Source: Azorhizobium doebereinerae UFLA1-100 (GTDB taxonomy: Bacteria > Pseudomonadota > Alphaproteobacteria > Rhizobiales > Xanthobacteraceae). From it: 64,000 nucleotides of DNA. The notes under the pieces are model-generated. The model did not search any database. It had not been told where the DNA came from and saw only the letters and a list, made by a program, of their open reading frames with translations. Position numbers and translations under genes: made by a program. Location: NCBI RefSeq assembly GCF_000473085.1, contig NZ_AXBA01000001.1, forward strand, positions 1 through 64,000, in the 5' to 3' direction. This document shows positions 9,645-20,757 of this stretch, piece after piece (position 1 is the stretch's first letter; each line of letters opens with the position of its first letter).

Positions 9645-9673
9645 CGCGGTTGGGTGGAGGCGCGGGAAGCGCG

Positions 9674-10177
9674 TCAGTGCGCCGACGAGCGGGCAGGGCC
9701 GCTGATGCCCGCGAAGGCGTCGGGCTGGAGTTCGGCCACGAGCAGCCGGCCGGGATCGACCGGGCCGGGCATGGCGATCCGTCCCGGCGGCACCACCTTG
9801 AAGCCGAAACGCTCGTAATAGGGCGCATCCCCCACCAGCAGGATCAGCCGGTGGCCCTGGTCGCGCGCGGCATCCATGCACACCTTCATCAGCCGTGCCC
9901 CGATGCCTACCGCGCGGAACGGCGGCTCCACCGTGAGCGGGCCGAGCAGCAGGGCCGGGGTGGTGCCGATGAACATCGGGGTCTGCCGCACCGAGCCCAC
10001 CATCATGGTGCCCACGTGCGCGGTGAACGACAGGGTGTAGTCCGGCGGGACGCCTTCCCGCAGCCGGAAGGCGGTGCGGGCGAACCGGCCGGGGCCGAAG
10101 GTGCGCCGATGCAGCCGCTCGATGGCGGCGCCATTGGCGGGGTTTTCCTGGGCAACGGTGATGGGGAGTTCGGTCAT
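9674..10177 (-). CDS. GNAT-family N-acetyltransferase (YhbS-like)
   Basis: A 167-residue acyl-CoA transferase. The acetyl-CoA-binding motif A is near the middle (AVGIGARLMKVCMDAARDQG, the R/Q-x-x-G-x-G/A type). It is followed by LVGDAPYYERFGFK, the strand-helix-FGF pattern seen in YhbS-type proteins. The acceptor cannot be inferred. The ATG at 10177 begins a normal GNAT fold. Confidence 0.8.
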   Translation of the reverse strand: MTELPITVAQENPANGAAIERLHRRTFGPGRFARTAFRLREGVPPDYTLSFTAHVGTMMVGSVRQTPMFIGTTPALLLGPLTVEPPFRAVGIGARLMKVCMDAARDQGHRLILLVGDAPYYERFGFKVVPPGRIAMPGPVDPGRLLVAELQPDAFAGISGPARSSAH

Positions 10178-10632
10178 GATCTAAAGCCGGGAGCGAGGCA
10201 GACACAGGCCCGCCCAGGCCGGGAGCGGCTCAGGCGGGCAGACGCGACAGATCACGCGCGGAAGCGCGCGGCCCGTTTTCTCGTCGTCGCTGGAACACCT
10301 GGATCATGACTGCCTCAACCGGAGGCGGCGCGATTAGCACGGCCTCGCCCCACGGTCCAGCGCCCCGCGCGTGAAATCGCCGCCGCACCCTTGCCAGAAA
10401 AGCGATTGCCGGGTTCTCCGGGCCGCCGCACAGTGCCGGCAGCCAGCCCATGCCGACCGTGGCGGATGGCGCGTTCAAGGACGTGGCGCGCCCGCCTCGG
10501 TGCCCGCCATCGGGACCGATGCGTCAGTTTGGTTCCCGGCGTCCTTCGAACCGCCGTCGCCCGCCGTCGTTAACGAGGCTGGTCCCGCAAAGGAGGCGGC
10601 TGCTCGTGCCACGGGCGGCCGAAGGAGGCGCC
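10178..10632. other. Intergenic region without a confident gene
   Basis: About 455 bases between the GNAT gene and the rightward MetX-like gene. A frame on the minus strand (10230-10478) is open. Its last 26 codons, from an ATG at 10307 with GAGG upstream, would encode a basic peptide ending RASARDLSRLPA, faintly like the small arginine-rich DUF1127 proteins. Codon GC3 there is clearly below that of neighbouring genes, so it is not called. Promoters for both flanking genes are expected here. Confidence 0.4.
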
Positions 10633-11901
10633 ATGAGGTTTTGGACATTCCGTTCACATCACGCCACACAACAATTCGCCGACGCATCCGCTGCCCCGGA
10701 ACGGTGCCGGCCGCCCCGGCGGGGCATGCTGCTGGGAGCGCTGGCCCTGGCCGCGCTGCCACTGCTCGCGGCTGTCAGCACCGGGCCGGCGCTCGCCCTT
10801 GATGCCATTGTCGAGAAGAAGAGCTTCACCCTGCCCACATACACCACGGTCAGCGGCGGGACGCTGCGCGACGTGAAGATCGGCTGGGAAGCCTATGGGA
10901 CGCTCAATGCCGACAAGAGCAACGTGATCCTGGTCACGCACTTCTTCTCCGGCAGCAGCCACGTGGCGGGCAAGTACAAGCCGGATGACAAGGCGCCCGG
11001 CTATTGGGACGCCATCGTCGGCCCCGGAAAGCCGCTCGACACGAACAAATATTACATCATCTCGTCCGATACGCTGGTCAACCTCAACCCCAAGGACCCG
11101 AACGTCATCACCACCGGCCCGGCGACCCTGCGCCCGGACACCAACAAGCCCTATGGGATGGACTTCCCCATCGTCGGCATCCGCGACTTCGTGAACGTGC
11201 AGAAGGCCCTGCTGGAGAGCCTCGGCATCCACAAGCTGCACGCGGTGATGGGCGCCTCCATGGGCGCGCTCCAGGCCTATGAATGGGCGACCGGCTATCC
11301 TGAGATGGTCTCGCGCGTCATCCCGGTGATCGGCGCCGGAGACACCGACGGGTGGCTGGTGGCCTGGCTCGACGTCTGGGCCTCGCCGATCCGGCTCGAT
11401 CCCAACTGGAACAATGGCGACTATTACGGCCGCACCCCGCCGAACGCGGGGCTCGCCCAGTCGCTGAAGGTCATCACGCTGTTCTCGAGCTATTGGACCT
11501 GGGCCGACGACACCTTCAACCGCAAATGGGCGGAGGCCGGCCAGGACCCTGAGAAGTCCATGGCCAACCGCTATGCCATCGACGCCACGCTGGAAAAGAT
11601 CGCCGCCGCGCGCGCGGAGTTCGCCGACGCCAATCACCTGCTCTATCTCGTGAAGGCCAACCAGACCTTCGCGCCGGGCGGGGACGTGGGCCTTGCCCGC
11701 ATCAAGGCGCCGGTGCTGCTGATTTCCTCCAGCGAGGACCTGGTGTTTCCGCCGCCCACCATCGCGCGCACCGCCGACAAAATCCGCTCCGGCGGCGCCA
11801 AGGTGGAGCAGGTGAACATCGGCGGCGGACGAGGGCACCTCAACGGCGTCTTCAACGTCTCCGAGGCGGGCGAGGCCATCACGCGGTTCCTCGCTCAGTA
11901 G
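10633..11901 (+). CDS. Exported MetX-like alpha/beta hydrolase
   Basis: A 422-residue alpha/beta-hydrolase related to homoserine O-acetyltransferase. The nucleophile elbow is GASMGA with Ser209. The likely catalytic Asp is in SSEDLVFPP and the His in GRGHLNGVF near the C-terminus. Unlike cytosolic MetX it has an N-terminal export signal: RPPRRGMLLGALALAALPLLA and a probable cleavage near ALALDA, so a periplasmic hydrolase or acyltransferase is more likely than methionine synthesis. GGAGG precedes the ATG at 10633. An internal ATG at 10725 would start directly at the hydrophobic core but lose the twin Arg. The substrate is unknown. Confidence 0.8.
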   Translation: MRFWTFRSHHATQQFADASAAPERCRPPRRGMLLGALALAALPLLAAVSTGPALALDAIVEKKSFTLPTYTTVSGGTLRDVKIGWEAYGTLNADKSNVILVTHFFSGSSHVAGKYKPDDKAPGYWDAIVGPGKPLDTNKYYIISSDTLVNLNPKDPNVITTGPATLRPDTNKPYGMDFPIVGIRDFVNVQKALLESLGIHKLHAVMGASMGALQAYEWATGYPEMVSRVIPVIGAGDTDGWLVAWLDVWASPIRLDPNWNNGDYYGRTPPNAGLAQSLKVITLFSSYWTWADDTFNRKWAEAGQDPEKSMANRYAIDATLEKIAAARAEFADANHLLYLVKANQTFAPGGDVGLARIKAPVLLISSSEDLVFPPPTIARTADKIRSGGAKVEQVNIGGGRGHLNGVFNVSEAGEAITRFLAQ

Positions 11902-12207
11902 CGCCGCCTCACCGGCGTCGGCGGGCCTCCCGGCGTACAGGCCGGGAGGCCTTGTCGTTTGGGCATCCGACGGGCATTCGAAGATCCGGGGCCCTCTCGG
12001 TGCCGGTATTTCAGTATTGCTTCGCCGAGGCAGGACGGCGGCATTTCGCGCCCGCTGCGGCGAACGATCCCCAGTCGTGTGAGCATGTCTTTTCAAGTAT
12101 CTGATTTTACATGTGTTTTAGCCTCGATCGCGAAGGCTCAGTGCTGGTATTGCAAAGGTGAATCGGCTACAACTGACGACTGTTGCCGACCATGAAAGAG
12201 TGATCGT
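11902..12207. other. Intergenic region with terminator and gyrA leader
   Basis: About 306 bases. The first part holds the terminator of the hydrolase gene. The part after about 12085 is unusually A/T-rich for this genome and probably contains the gyrA promoter, although no consensus -35/-10 pair was found. No coding frame is supported. Confidence 0.45.
11924..11960 (+). terminator. Rho-independent terminator after the MetX-like gene
   Basis: A perfect 11-bp stem (11924-11934 with 11941-11951, six-base loop) is followed by TTGTCGTTTGG. Confidence 0.85.
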
Positions 12208-14991
<2,784 letters not shown>

Positions 14992-14999
14992 GCCCAGCC

Positions 15000-15611
15000 A
15001 TGATCCCAGCCGAGAGCCTTGCGGTGTTCGTCCTCGCCTGCCTGGCTCTCGGCGCGACGCCGGGCCCGAACGTGGCGCTTATCGTCGGCACCAGCCTGAA
15101 GCACGGGCGACGGGCCGGCATCCTGAGCGCCATGGGCGTGAACGTGGGCCTGGTGCTCCAACTCGTCGTGGTGGCCGCGGGCCTGTCCTGGGTGGTGGAC
15201 CTGTTCGCCCGGCATTTCGACCTCGTGCGCTATGCCGGCGCGGCCTATCTCATCTGGCTGGCGGTGCTGCAGTGGCGCGGCGCGGGCAAGAGCGTGGGAT
15301 TGCCTACCCCCTCCGGTCATGCCGCCTTCGGCCGTGGCTTCGCGGTGGCCTTCGCCAACCCCAAGACCCTGCTGTTCCATGCGGCCTTCCTGCCGCAGTT
15401 CGTCACGGACACCCAGCATCCCGGCGGCCAGATCGCCTTGCTGGCGGCCATCTTCGCCGCCATCGCGCTCGTCGGCGACATGGTCTGGGCGGTGGTGGCG
15501 GACAAGGCGCGGGCGGCGCTGTCCGGCCATTTTTCCCGCGTCGCCGATCGCGTCTCCGCCGGCATCCTGGCGGGCGGGGCCATGGTGCTGCTGGCGGCGG
15601 GACGGCGGTAG
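15000..15611 (+). CDS. LysE-family translocator
   Basis: A 203-residue inner-membrane exporter of amino acids or derivatives (LysE/RhtB superfamily) with about six predicted transmembrane segments. The family signature LGATPGPNVALIVGTSLKHGR sits in the first helix-loop and FANPKTLLFHAAFLPQF in the middle. It starts 8 bp after gyrA and may be read from the gyrA transcript. The substrate cannot be assigned. Confidence 0.85.
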   Translation: MIPAESLAVFVLACLALGATPGPNVALIVGTSLKHGRRAGILSAMGVNVGLVLQLVVVAAGLSWVVDLFARHFDLVRYAGAAYLIWLAVLQWRGAGKSVGLPTPSGHAAFGRGFAVAFANPKTLLFHAAFLPQFVTDTQHPGGQIALLAAIFAAIALVGDMVWAVVADKARAALSGHFSRVADRVSAGILAGGAMVLLAAGRR

Positions 15612-15665
15612 CACCGGCCCCGCGCCCATTGCACGGCGCCACGCCAACGGCTAACCGTGTGCGCC

Positions 15666-16187
15666 ATGAACAGCACCCAACATACGCGCCGCGTCGCGAT
15701 CTATGGCGGTTCGTTCGATCCGCCCACCAACGGGCACCTGGACGTGGTGCGCTCGGCCTCCCGGCTGTCGGACCATCTGGTGCTGGCGGTGGGCATCCAT
15801 CCCGGCAAGGCGCCGCTGTTCTCCACCGAAGAACGCCTCGCCATGCTGCACGAGATCTGCGCGCCGATCGCGGCCGAGGAAGGCGCGACGCTGGAGGCGG
15901 TGACCTTCGCCGATCTGGTGGTCAACGCCGCGCGCCGCGCCGGCGCGACGCTGCTGATCCGTGGCCTGCGCGACGGCACCGATCTCGACTATGAGATGCA
16001 GATGGCGGGCATGAACGGCACCATGGCGCCGGAAATCCAGACCGTCTTTCTCCCGGCTTCGCCGCGCGTGCGCCCCATCACCGCCACGCTGGTCCGGCAA
16101 ATCGCATCCATGGGCGGCGACGTCGCCCCGTTCGTTCCGCCGATCGTGCTCGCCCGTCTGAAGGCCAAGTTTCCCGCCGCGTCCTGA
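15666..16187 (+). CDS. coaD: Phosphopantetheine adenylyltransferase
   Basis: A 173-residue nucleotidyltransferase for the penultimate step of coenzyme A synthesis, 4'-phosphopantetheine plus ATP to dephospho-CoA. The (T/H)xGH motif is in [16 protein letters not shown] near the N-terminus, and the C-terminal ATP-binding block is [15 protein letters not shown], equivalent to the ISSTxVR motif. The conserved [14 protein letters not shown] is in the middle. The ATG at 15666 is preferred over a GTG nine bases upstream. Length is normal for CoaD. Confidence 0.95.
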   Translation: MNSTQHTRRVAIYGGSFDPPTNGHLDVVRSASRLSDHLVLAVGIHPGKAPLFSTEERLAMLHEICAPIAAEEGATLEAVTFADLVVNAARRAGATLLIRGLRDGTDLDYEMQMAGMNGTMAPEIQTVFLPASPRVRPITATLVRQIASMGGDVAPFVPPIVLARLKAKFPAAS

Positions 16188-16268
16188 AGGGGGACGGCGC
16201 CCTGCCGTTCCCGCCGACCCCACGCCACCGGGCCGAAGACCCCGGCGTGATTCAAGGAGACCCCACAC

Positions 16269-16838
16269 ATGCCTCGTGTCATCGGCCGCCGTGAATTCAC
16301 GGGCCTCGCGCTTGCCGCCGCCTTCGCTGCTCCGGCCGCGGCGCAGACCGCCAAGCCCGACCCGCAGAACACCCTCTATCTGGAGACGCCCTACGGCCGC
16401 GTCGTCATCGCGCTGCGCCCGGACCTCGCCCCGAAGCACGTGGAGCGCATGAAGCAGCTCACCCGCGAGGGCTTCTACAACAACGTGCCGTTCCACCGCG
16501 TCATCGACGGCTTCATGGCCCAGACCGGCGACGGCCAGTATGGCAACGGCACCGGCGGCTCCAAATATCCCAACCTGCCGGCCGAATTCTCCAAGACCCC
16601 GTTCGTGCGCGGCACCGTGGGCATGGCCCGCTCGTCCTCGCCGGACAGCGCCAATTCGCAGTTCTTCATCTGCTATGCGGATTCCGCCTTCCTGAACGGC
16701 CAGTACACGGTGGTCGGCCAGGTGGTGTCCGGCATGGAATACATCGACAAGCTGAAGAAGGGGCCGAAGGAGGCCAACGGCTCCGTCCCGACCCCCGACC
16801 GCATCGTCAAGATGCAGGTCGCGGCCGACGTGAAGTGA
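16269..16838 (+). CDS. Exported cyclophilin-type peptidyl-prolyl isomerase
   Basis: A 189-residue prolyl cis-trans isomerase. An N-terminal signal (GRREFTGLALAAAFAAPAAAQ, with Arg-Arg before the hydrophobic core) suggests a periplasmic location. The cyclophilin core has FHRVIDGFMAQTGDG with the catalytic Arg, and SPDSANSQFFICYAD. AGGAGA precedes the ATG at 16269. A cytosolic paralogue follows 30 bp downstream, so the two are likely cotranscribed as a periplasm/cytoplasm pair. Confidence 0.92.
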   Translation: MPRVIGRREFTGLALAAAFAAPAAAQTAKPDPQNTLYLETPYGRVVIALRPDLAPKHVERMKQLTREGFYNNVPFHRVIDGFMAQTGDGQYGNGTGGSKYPNLPAEFSKTPFVRGTVGMARSSSPDSANSQFFICYADSAFLNGQYTVVGQVVSGMEYIDKLKKGPKEANGSVPTPDRIVKMQVAADVK

Positions 16839-16868
16839 AACCCATAAGCCCATCAAAGGAGAGGCCCC

Positions 16869-17327
16869 ATGGCTGACGAACTGCTCGTGCTCGAAACCAC
16901 CAAGGGTGACGTGACCATCGCCTTCCGCCCCGACCTGGCCCCCGGCCATGTCGCCCGGATCAAGGAACTGGTGAACGAAGGCTTCTACAACAACGTCCCG
17001 TTCCACCGCGTCATCGAGGGCTTCATGGCCCAGACCGGCGACGGCCAGTATGGCAACGGCATGGGCGGCTCCGGCAAGAAGCTGAAGGCGGAGTTCAACA
17101 AGCAGCCGCATGTGCGCGGCACGGTCTCCATGGCCCGCGCGCAGAGCCCGGACAGCGGCGACAGCCAGTTCTTCATCTGCTTCGGCGACGCCCGCTTCCT
17201 CGACGGCCAGTACACCGTGTGGGGCGAAGTGGTGTCCGGCATGGACAATGTGGACCAGATCAAGCGCGGCGAGCCGGTCGCCGATCCCGACAAGATCGTG
17301 ACGGCCCGCCTCGCCACCGCCGAGTGA
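16869..17327 (+). CDS. Cytosolic cyclophilin-type peptidyl-prolyl isomerase
   Basis: A 152-residue cyclophilin B-type prolyl isomerase without a signal peptide. It has FHRVIEGFMAQTGDG, SPDSGDSQFFICFGD and a C-terminal WGEVVSGMDNVDQIKRGE. AAGGAGAGG stands before the ATG. A stretch of about 95 bases is nearly identical to the upstream copy, showing a recent duplication or gene conversion. Confidence 0.95.
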   Translation: MADELLVLETTKGDVTIAFRPDLAPGHVARIKELVNEGFYNNVPFHRVIEGFMAQTGDGQYGNGMGGSGKKLKAEFNKQPHVRGTVSMARAQSPDSGDSQFFICFGDARFLDGQYTVWGEVVSGMDNVDQIKRGEPVADPDKIVTARLATAE

Positions 17328-17368
17328 GCGCAGCCCATCTGCGCCGCATGGCGTAGGCCCAAACGAAG

Positions 17369-17402
17369 CGCGCCGGCCCGAGAGGCCGGCGCGTTTTGCG
17401 TT
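17369..17402 (+). terminator. Rho-independent terminator after the cyclophilin pair
   Basis: A perfect 10-bp GC stem (17369-17378 with 17384-17393, loop of five) is followed by TTTTGCGTTT. It lies between the cyclophilin operon and the convergent Anbu gene. Confidence 0.92.
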
Positions 17403-17419
17403 TCAGGACGGCCGCTCGC

Positions 17420-18187
17420 CTATTCCTCCGGCCGGGACGTGCGCACGTTCTTCAGATAGGGCGGGCGCGGAATGGAGGAATGGGCCGCGCGCAGCGCCGC
17501 CGACCAGCGTTCGCGCAGGTCATGGAAATAGGGCTCGCCAGGCTCGATGCGGTAGTTGAGCTCGGCTTCCAGCGCATCGGGGCACAGCACGAGCACGTCG
17601 ATGGGCAGACCGACGCCGAGGTTCGAGCGCATGGTGCTGTCCATGGAGATCAGGCTGCTCTTCAGCGCGTCCGAGATGTTCATGTCGTAGGTCACGGCGC
17701 GATCCAGCACCGGCTTGCCGTATTTGTGCTCGCCGATCTGGAGGAAGGGCGTGTCGGTGGTGCATTCGATGAAATTGCCCGCCGAATAGACCATGAACAG
17801 CCGCAGCGGCCCGCCGGCGATCTGCCCGCCCAGCAGGAAGGAGACGTCGAAGGAGACGTTGCTGTGTTCGAGCGCGTTGGCGTCCACGCTGTGCACTTGC
17901 CGGATCGCCCGGCCCACGAGCTGGGCCGCCTGGAACATGGTGCGCGCATCGCGCAGCATCTGCCGCTCGCCCGCCTCGTGATCTTCCACGCCCTCGTGCA
18001 GCAGGCTGATGACCGACTGCGACACCGAGAGGTTGCCGGCCGAGGCGATGGCCATCACATAGTGGCCGGGTTCCTCGAAAATGTGCAGCTTGCGGAAGGT
18101 GGAGATATTGTCGAGGCCAGCGTTGGTGCGCGTGTCCGCGATCATCACCAGCCCGTCCCGCACCAGCACGCCGCAGCAATAGGTCAT
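17420..18187 (-). CDS. Anbu-type proteasome-related peptidase
   Basis: A 255-residue Ntn-hydrolase of the Anbu (ancestral beta-subunit) family, a bacterial relative of HslV and the 20S proteasome. The protein begins MTYCCGVLV. Removal of Met would expose the nucleophile Thr1, with Asp17 (in IADTRTN) and Lys32 (in FRKLHIF) at the catalytic positions. The MTYC start and about 250-residue length distinguish Anbu from HslV. AGGGGGG lies before the ATG. The usual Anbu partners (alpha-E/DUF403, ATP-grasp, transglutaminase-like) are not adjacent: upstream is an acyltransferase, downstream a convergent operon. The substrate of Anbu is not established. Confidence 0.9.
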   Translation of the reverse strand: MTYCCGVLVRDGLVMIADTRTNAGLDNISTFRKLHIFEEPGHYVMAIASAGNLSVSQSVISLLHEGVEDHEAGERQMLRDARTMFQAAQLVGRAIRQVHSVDANALEHSNVSFDVSFLLGGQIAGGPLRLFMVYSAGNFIECTTDTPFLQIGEHKYGKPVLDRAVTYDMNISDALKSSLISMDSTMRSNLGVGLPIDVLVLCPDALEAELNYRIEPGEPYFHDLRERWSAALRAAHSSIPRPPYLKNVRTSRPEE

Positions 18188-18276
18188 TTGCCCCCCTAGA
18201 GCCGGGTGCCCGCGGGCGCAATCGCCTTGCGATTGGGTCCGAAGGCTGAATCCGTCTCGTTTCGAAAAATTGGAGT

Positions 18277-18292
18277 GCGATCTGCAGATCGC
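18277..18292. promoter_or_regulatory. 16-bp perfect palindrome upstream of the Anbu gene
   Basis: GCGATCTGCAGATCGC reads the same on both strands and extends by GAG/CTC on the outside after one mismatch. It lies about 90 bp before the Anbu start codon. A dimeric regulator site is plausible, but no regulator is known from this sequence. Confidence 0.4.
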
Positions 18293-18387
18293 GCTCTTGG
18301 CCCCTCTCGCGTTTTACGATTCCGCGCGGCCGCCTGCAATGTGGGCGAACCCATTCCATGGGTAAGTGAAGGGAACAAGACGGCGGC

Positions 18388-19560
18388 CTATTCCACCTCC
18401 TCCTCCGCCGATCCACGGCGGAAGGGGCCGAGGGCGGCGAGGTCCTCATTGGCCTGCGCCACATAGGCCCGCTCGCGCTCCAAATATTGCGCCACGGCGT
18501 GGCGCAGCCCGGCATCGGCGATCCAGTGCGCGGAATAGGTGGTCTGCGGGAGGTAGCCGCGCGCCAGCTTGTGCTCGCCCTGCGCGCCCGCCTCCACCAC
18601 CTTGAGCCCGCGGCTGATGGCGAAGTCCACCGCCTGATGGTAGCAGACCTCGAAATGCAAATAGGGGTGGTGCTCGATGCAGCCCCAGTAGCGGCCGTAG
18701 AGCCGGTCGGAGCCGATCAGGTTCAGCGCCCCCGCCACATAGCGCCCGGCGCGCTTCGCCATCACCAGCAGGCACTGGTCGGCCATGCGCGCGCCGAGCA
18801 GAGAGAAGAAGGTCCGGTTCAGATAGGGCTGGCCCCACTTGCGCGCGCCGGTGTCGGTATAGAAGCGGAAGAAGGCGTCCCAGGCAGCTTCCGTGATGTC
18901 TGCCCCGCTCAGCCACTCGATCGTGATGCCGTCCGCGACCGCCTCGCGGCGCTCCTTGCGCAGCGCCTTGCGCTTGCGCGAGGCGAGGGCCTCCAGGAAC
19001 TCCTCGAAGCTGGCATAGCCTTCGTTGACCCAATGGAATTGCTGGTCCGTGCGCTTCAGGAAGCCCAGTTCCGCCAGCGCAGTCCATTCTTCCTCGGTGG
19101 AGAAAGTGACGTGGATGGAGGACGCCTCGCGCAACCGCGCCAGTTGTACGAGGCCGACGCCCAGCGTCCCGCGCGCGCTGTCGATGTCCGCGCCCTCGCG
19201 CACCAGCAGCCGGCGGCCGCTGACGGGCGTGAAGGGCACCGCGACCTGCACCTTGGGGTAATAGGCGCCGCCCGCGCGCTCGAAAGCCTCCGCCCAGCCC
19301 TGGTCGAAGACATACTCGCCCCTGGAATGGGATTTCAGATAAGCGGGCACCACCGCAACGGCTTTCCCGTCCGGGCCATCCATCACGAGATGCTGCGGCT
19401 GCCATCCCGTGCGTGCGCGCACGCAGCCGGATTCTTCCAGCGCGCGCAGGAAGGCATGGGAGACGAACGGCTCCGGCCGGGGCTGAGCCCCGGCGGCACA
19501 GGCGTCCCAATCGGATGCGGAGATATCGGCCAGCGAGGGGAGGATGCGGATTTCGGTCAT
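18388..19560 (-). CDS. FemAB-like GNAT-superfamily acyltransferase (PF04339 type)
   Basis: A 390-residue protein of the family annotated as peptidoglycan biosynthesis/recognition (DUF482, FemAB-like tandem GNAT fold). Recognisable segments are DWDACAAGAQPRPEPFVSH near the N-terminus, SRGEYVFDQGWAEAFERAGG, the basic helix RKRKALRKERRE, and YLHFEVCYHQAVDFAI in the C-terminal half. It may transfer aminoacyl or acyl groups, but the substrate is unknown. The ATG at 19560 was chosen over a TTG nine bases upstream. It precedes the Anbu gene on the same strand with about 200 bp between. Confidence 0.8.
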   Translation of the reverse strand: MTEIRILPSLADISASDWDACAAGAQPRPEPFVSHAFLRALEESGCVRARTGWQPQHLVMDGPDGKAVAVVPAYLKSHSRGEYVFDQGWAEAFERAGGAYYPKVQVAVPFTPVSGRRLLVREGADIDSARGTLGVGLVQLARLREASSIHVTFSTEEEWTALAELGFLKRTDQQFHWVNEGYASFEEFLEALASRKRKALRKERREAVADGITIEWLSGADITEAAWDAFFRFYTDTGARKWGQPYLNRTFFSLLGARMADQCLLVMAKRAGRYVAGALNLIGSDRLYGRYWGCIEHHPYLHFEVCYHQAVDFAISRGLKVVEAGAQGEHKLARGYLPQTTYSAHWIADAGLRHAVAQYLERERAYVAQANEDLAALGPFRRGSAEEEVE

Positions 19561-19645
19561 GCCCGGCAAACATGGGCCAGCCGGCCCGCCACGGGAAGAC
19601 CGGCCGAACGCCCTGGTTCACGCGGCATGCGTCTGCCGCATGCCC

Positions 19646-20707
19646 TCACTTCTTCGGATAGGGCTTGAGGATCAGCACGCCGAGGTCCTTGACCGGCGAG
19701 AAGTCCTTGGCGGTCATCTCGAACCGCGTGGGGCCGACCTTCTTCACGCCGGTGCCGCAGAAGCTCACCAGATTCTCCGGCGCGCCCTTGTCCACCGTGA
19801 GCTTGAAATCACCGATGGGGCCGGCCCAGTTGGCACCCGTCTTCAGAATGTAGTGGATGCGCGCATCGCTGAAGGCCGGCTGCCCCTGCGTGCCGGCCGC
19901 CTTGGTGGCGCGCTCGACGGCGGAGAGGAAGGTCTGGTCGGTGCAGAAGGCATCCATCTGCACCCGCTGCTCCTCCTTCACCCACGGATTGTCGCGCACG
20001 TTCATGCCGATGACGGTGCCTACCGACATGCCGACGCTGGGTCGGTACTTGTGCTCGACATTGAGCTCGCGTCCGGCGGGGAACACCTGGGTCCAGTAGA
20101 AGGTGGTCTTCAGGGTCCAGAGCGGGACCAGATGGCGCTCCATGCCCTTGCCGGCGTCATATTCATCCACGCGGGCCAGCCCGAGGCCGATCAGTTCCTG
20201 CCACTGCGCCGGCGGCAAGGCATCCAGCGCCTTGCCGGTGGCGGCCAGATAGGGCGCCAGCGGGATGTTCAGCTTGCGCAAGAGTTCGCTGCGGTCGATG
20301 TCGAGGGCGAAGGCCCGCTGCTCCAGCTCCGTCGTCACCGGCTTGCCGTCGACCATGGTCCTGAAGTCGAGGAAATTGTCCGAGCCGTCCACCGGGATGG
20401 ACTGATTGACCGATTCCGACACCGTGATGTCCGGCATCGGGAAGGCCACCAGCACGCGCAGGTCCTCCTTCGCGTCGCTCTTGAAGACATAGCGGACGCG
20501 GACCTCCTGCTCGGAGATGAACAGGTCCTCCGACTTCATCTGCACATGGTCGTTCTGCACGAAGATGAGGCCGCCGGCGGCCAGCGCCGCCGTCGAATCA
20601 TTGGCGAGGGCAGGGGCGCCCGCGAGAAGGAGACTTCCGAGCGCCGCGCCGGCTAGGGCCACGCGCCGCCGGATGTGCCTGGTATCGCCCTGTTGAAAAC
20701 CCGCCAT
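19646..20707 (-). CDS. Secreted DUF4424-domain protein
   Basis: A 353-residue exported protein of unknown function. The start at 20707 has GGGAG upstream and opens into a signal peptide (RRRVALAGAALGSLLLAGAPALA, cleavage before NDST). The mature N-terminus NDSTAALAAGGLIFVQ is characteristic of DUF4424 proteins, which usually run 300-400 residues. A periplasmic or outer-envelope location is inferred. It lies 50 bp from the end of the GDPD gene on the same strand and could be a later gene of that unit. Confidence 0.8.
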   Translation of the reverse strand: MAGFQQGDTRHIRRRVALAGAALGSLLLAGAPALANDSTAALAAGGLIFVQNDHVQMKSEDLFISEQEVRVRYVFKSDAKEDLRVLVAFPMPDITVSESVNQSIPVDGSDNFLDFRTMVDGKPVTTELEQRAFALDIDRSELLRKLNIPLAPYLAATGKALDALPPAQWQELIGLGLARVDEYDAGKGMERHLVPLWTLKTTFYWTQVFPAGRELNVEHKYRPSVGMSVGTVIGMNVRDNPWVKEEQRVQMDAFCTDQTFLSAVERATKAAGTQGQPAFSDARIHYILKTGANWAGPIGDFKLTVDKGAPENLVSFCGTGVKKVGPTRFEMTAKDFSPVKDLGVLILKPYPKK

Positions 20708-20757
20708 GCCCCGCTCCCGCTTGCTGTCCGGCCCGCATCCCGTGGCGCCCAGGGGCG

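Noticed and set aside
10230..10478. Possible small basic protein (DUF1127-like)
   Set aside because: Only a faint resemblance at the C-terminus and GC3 well below neighbouring genes; kept as a note in the intergenic entry.
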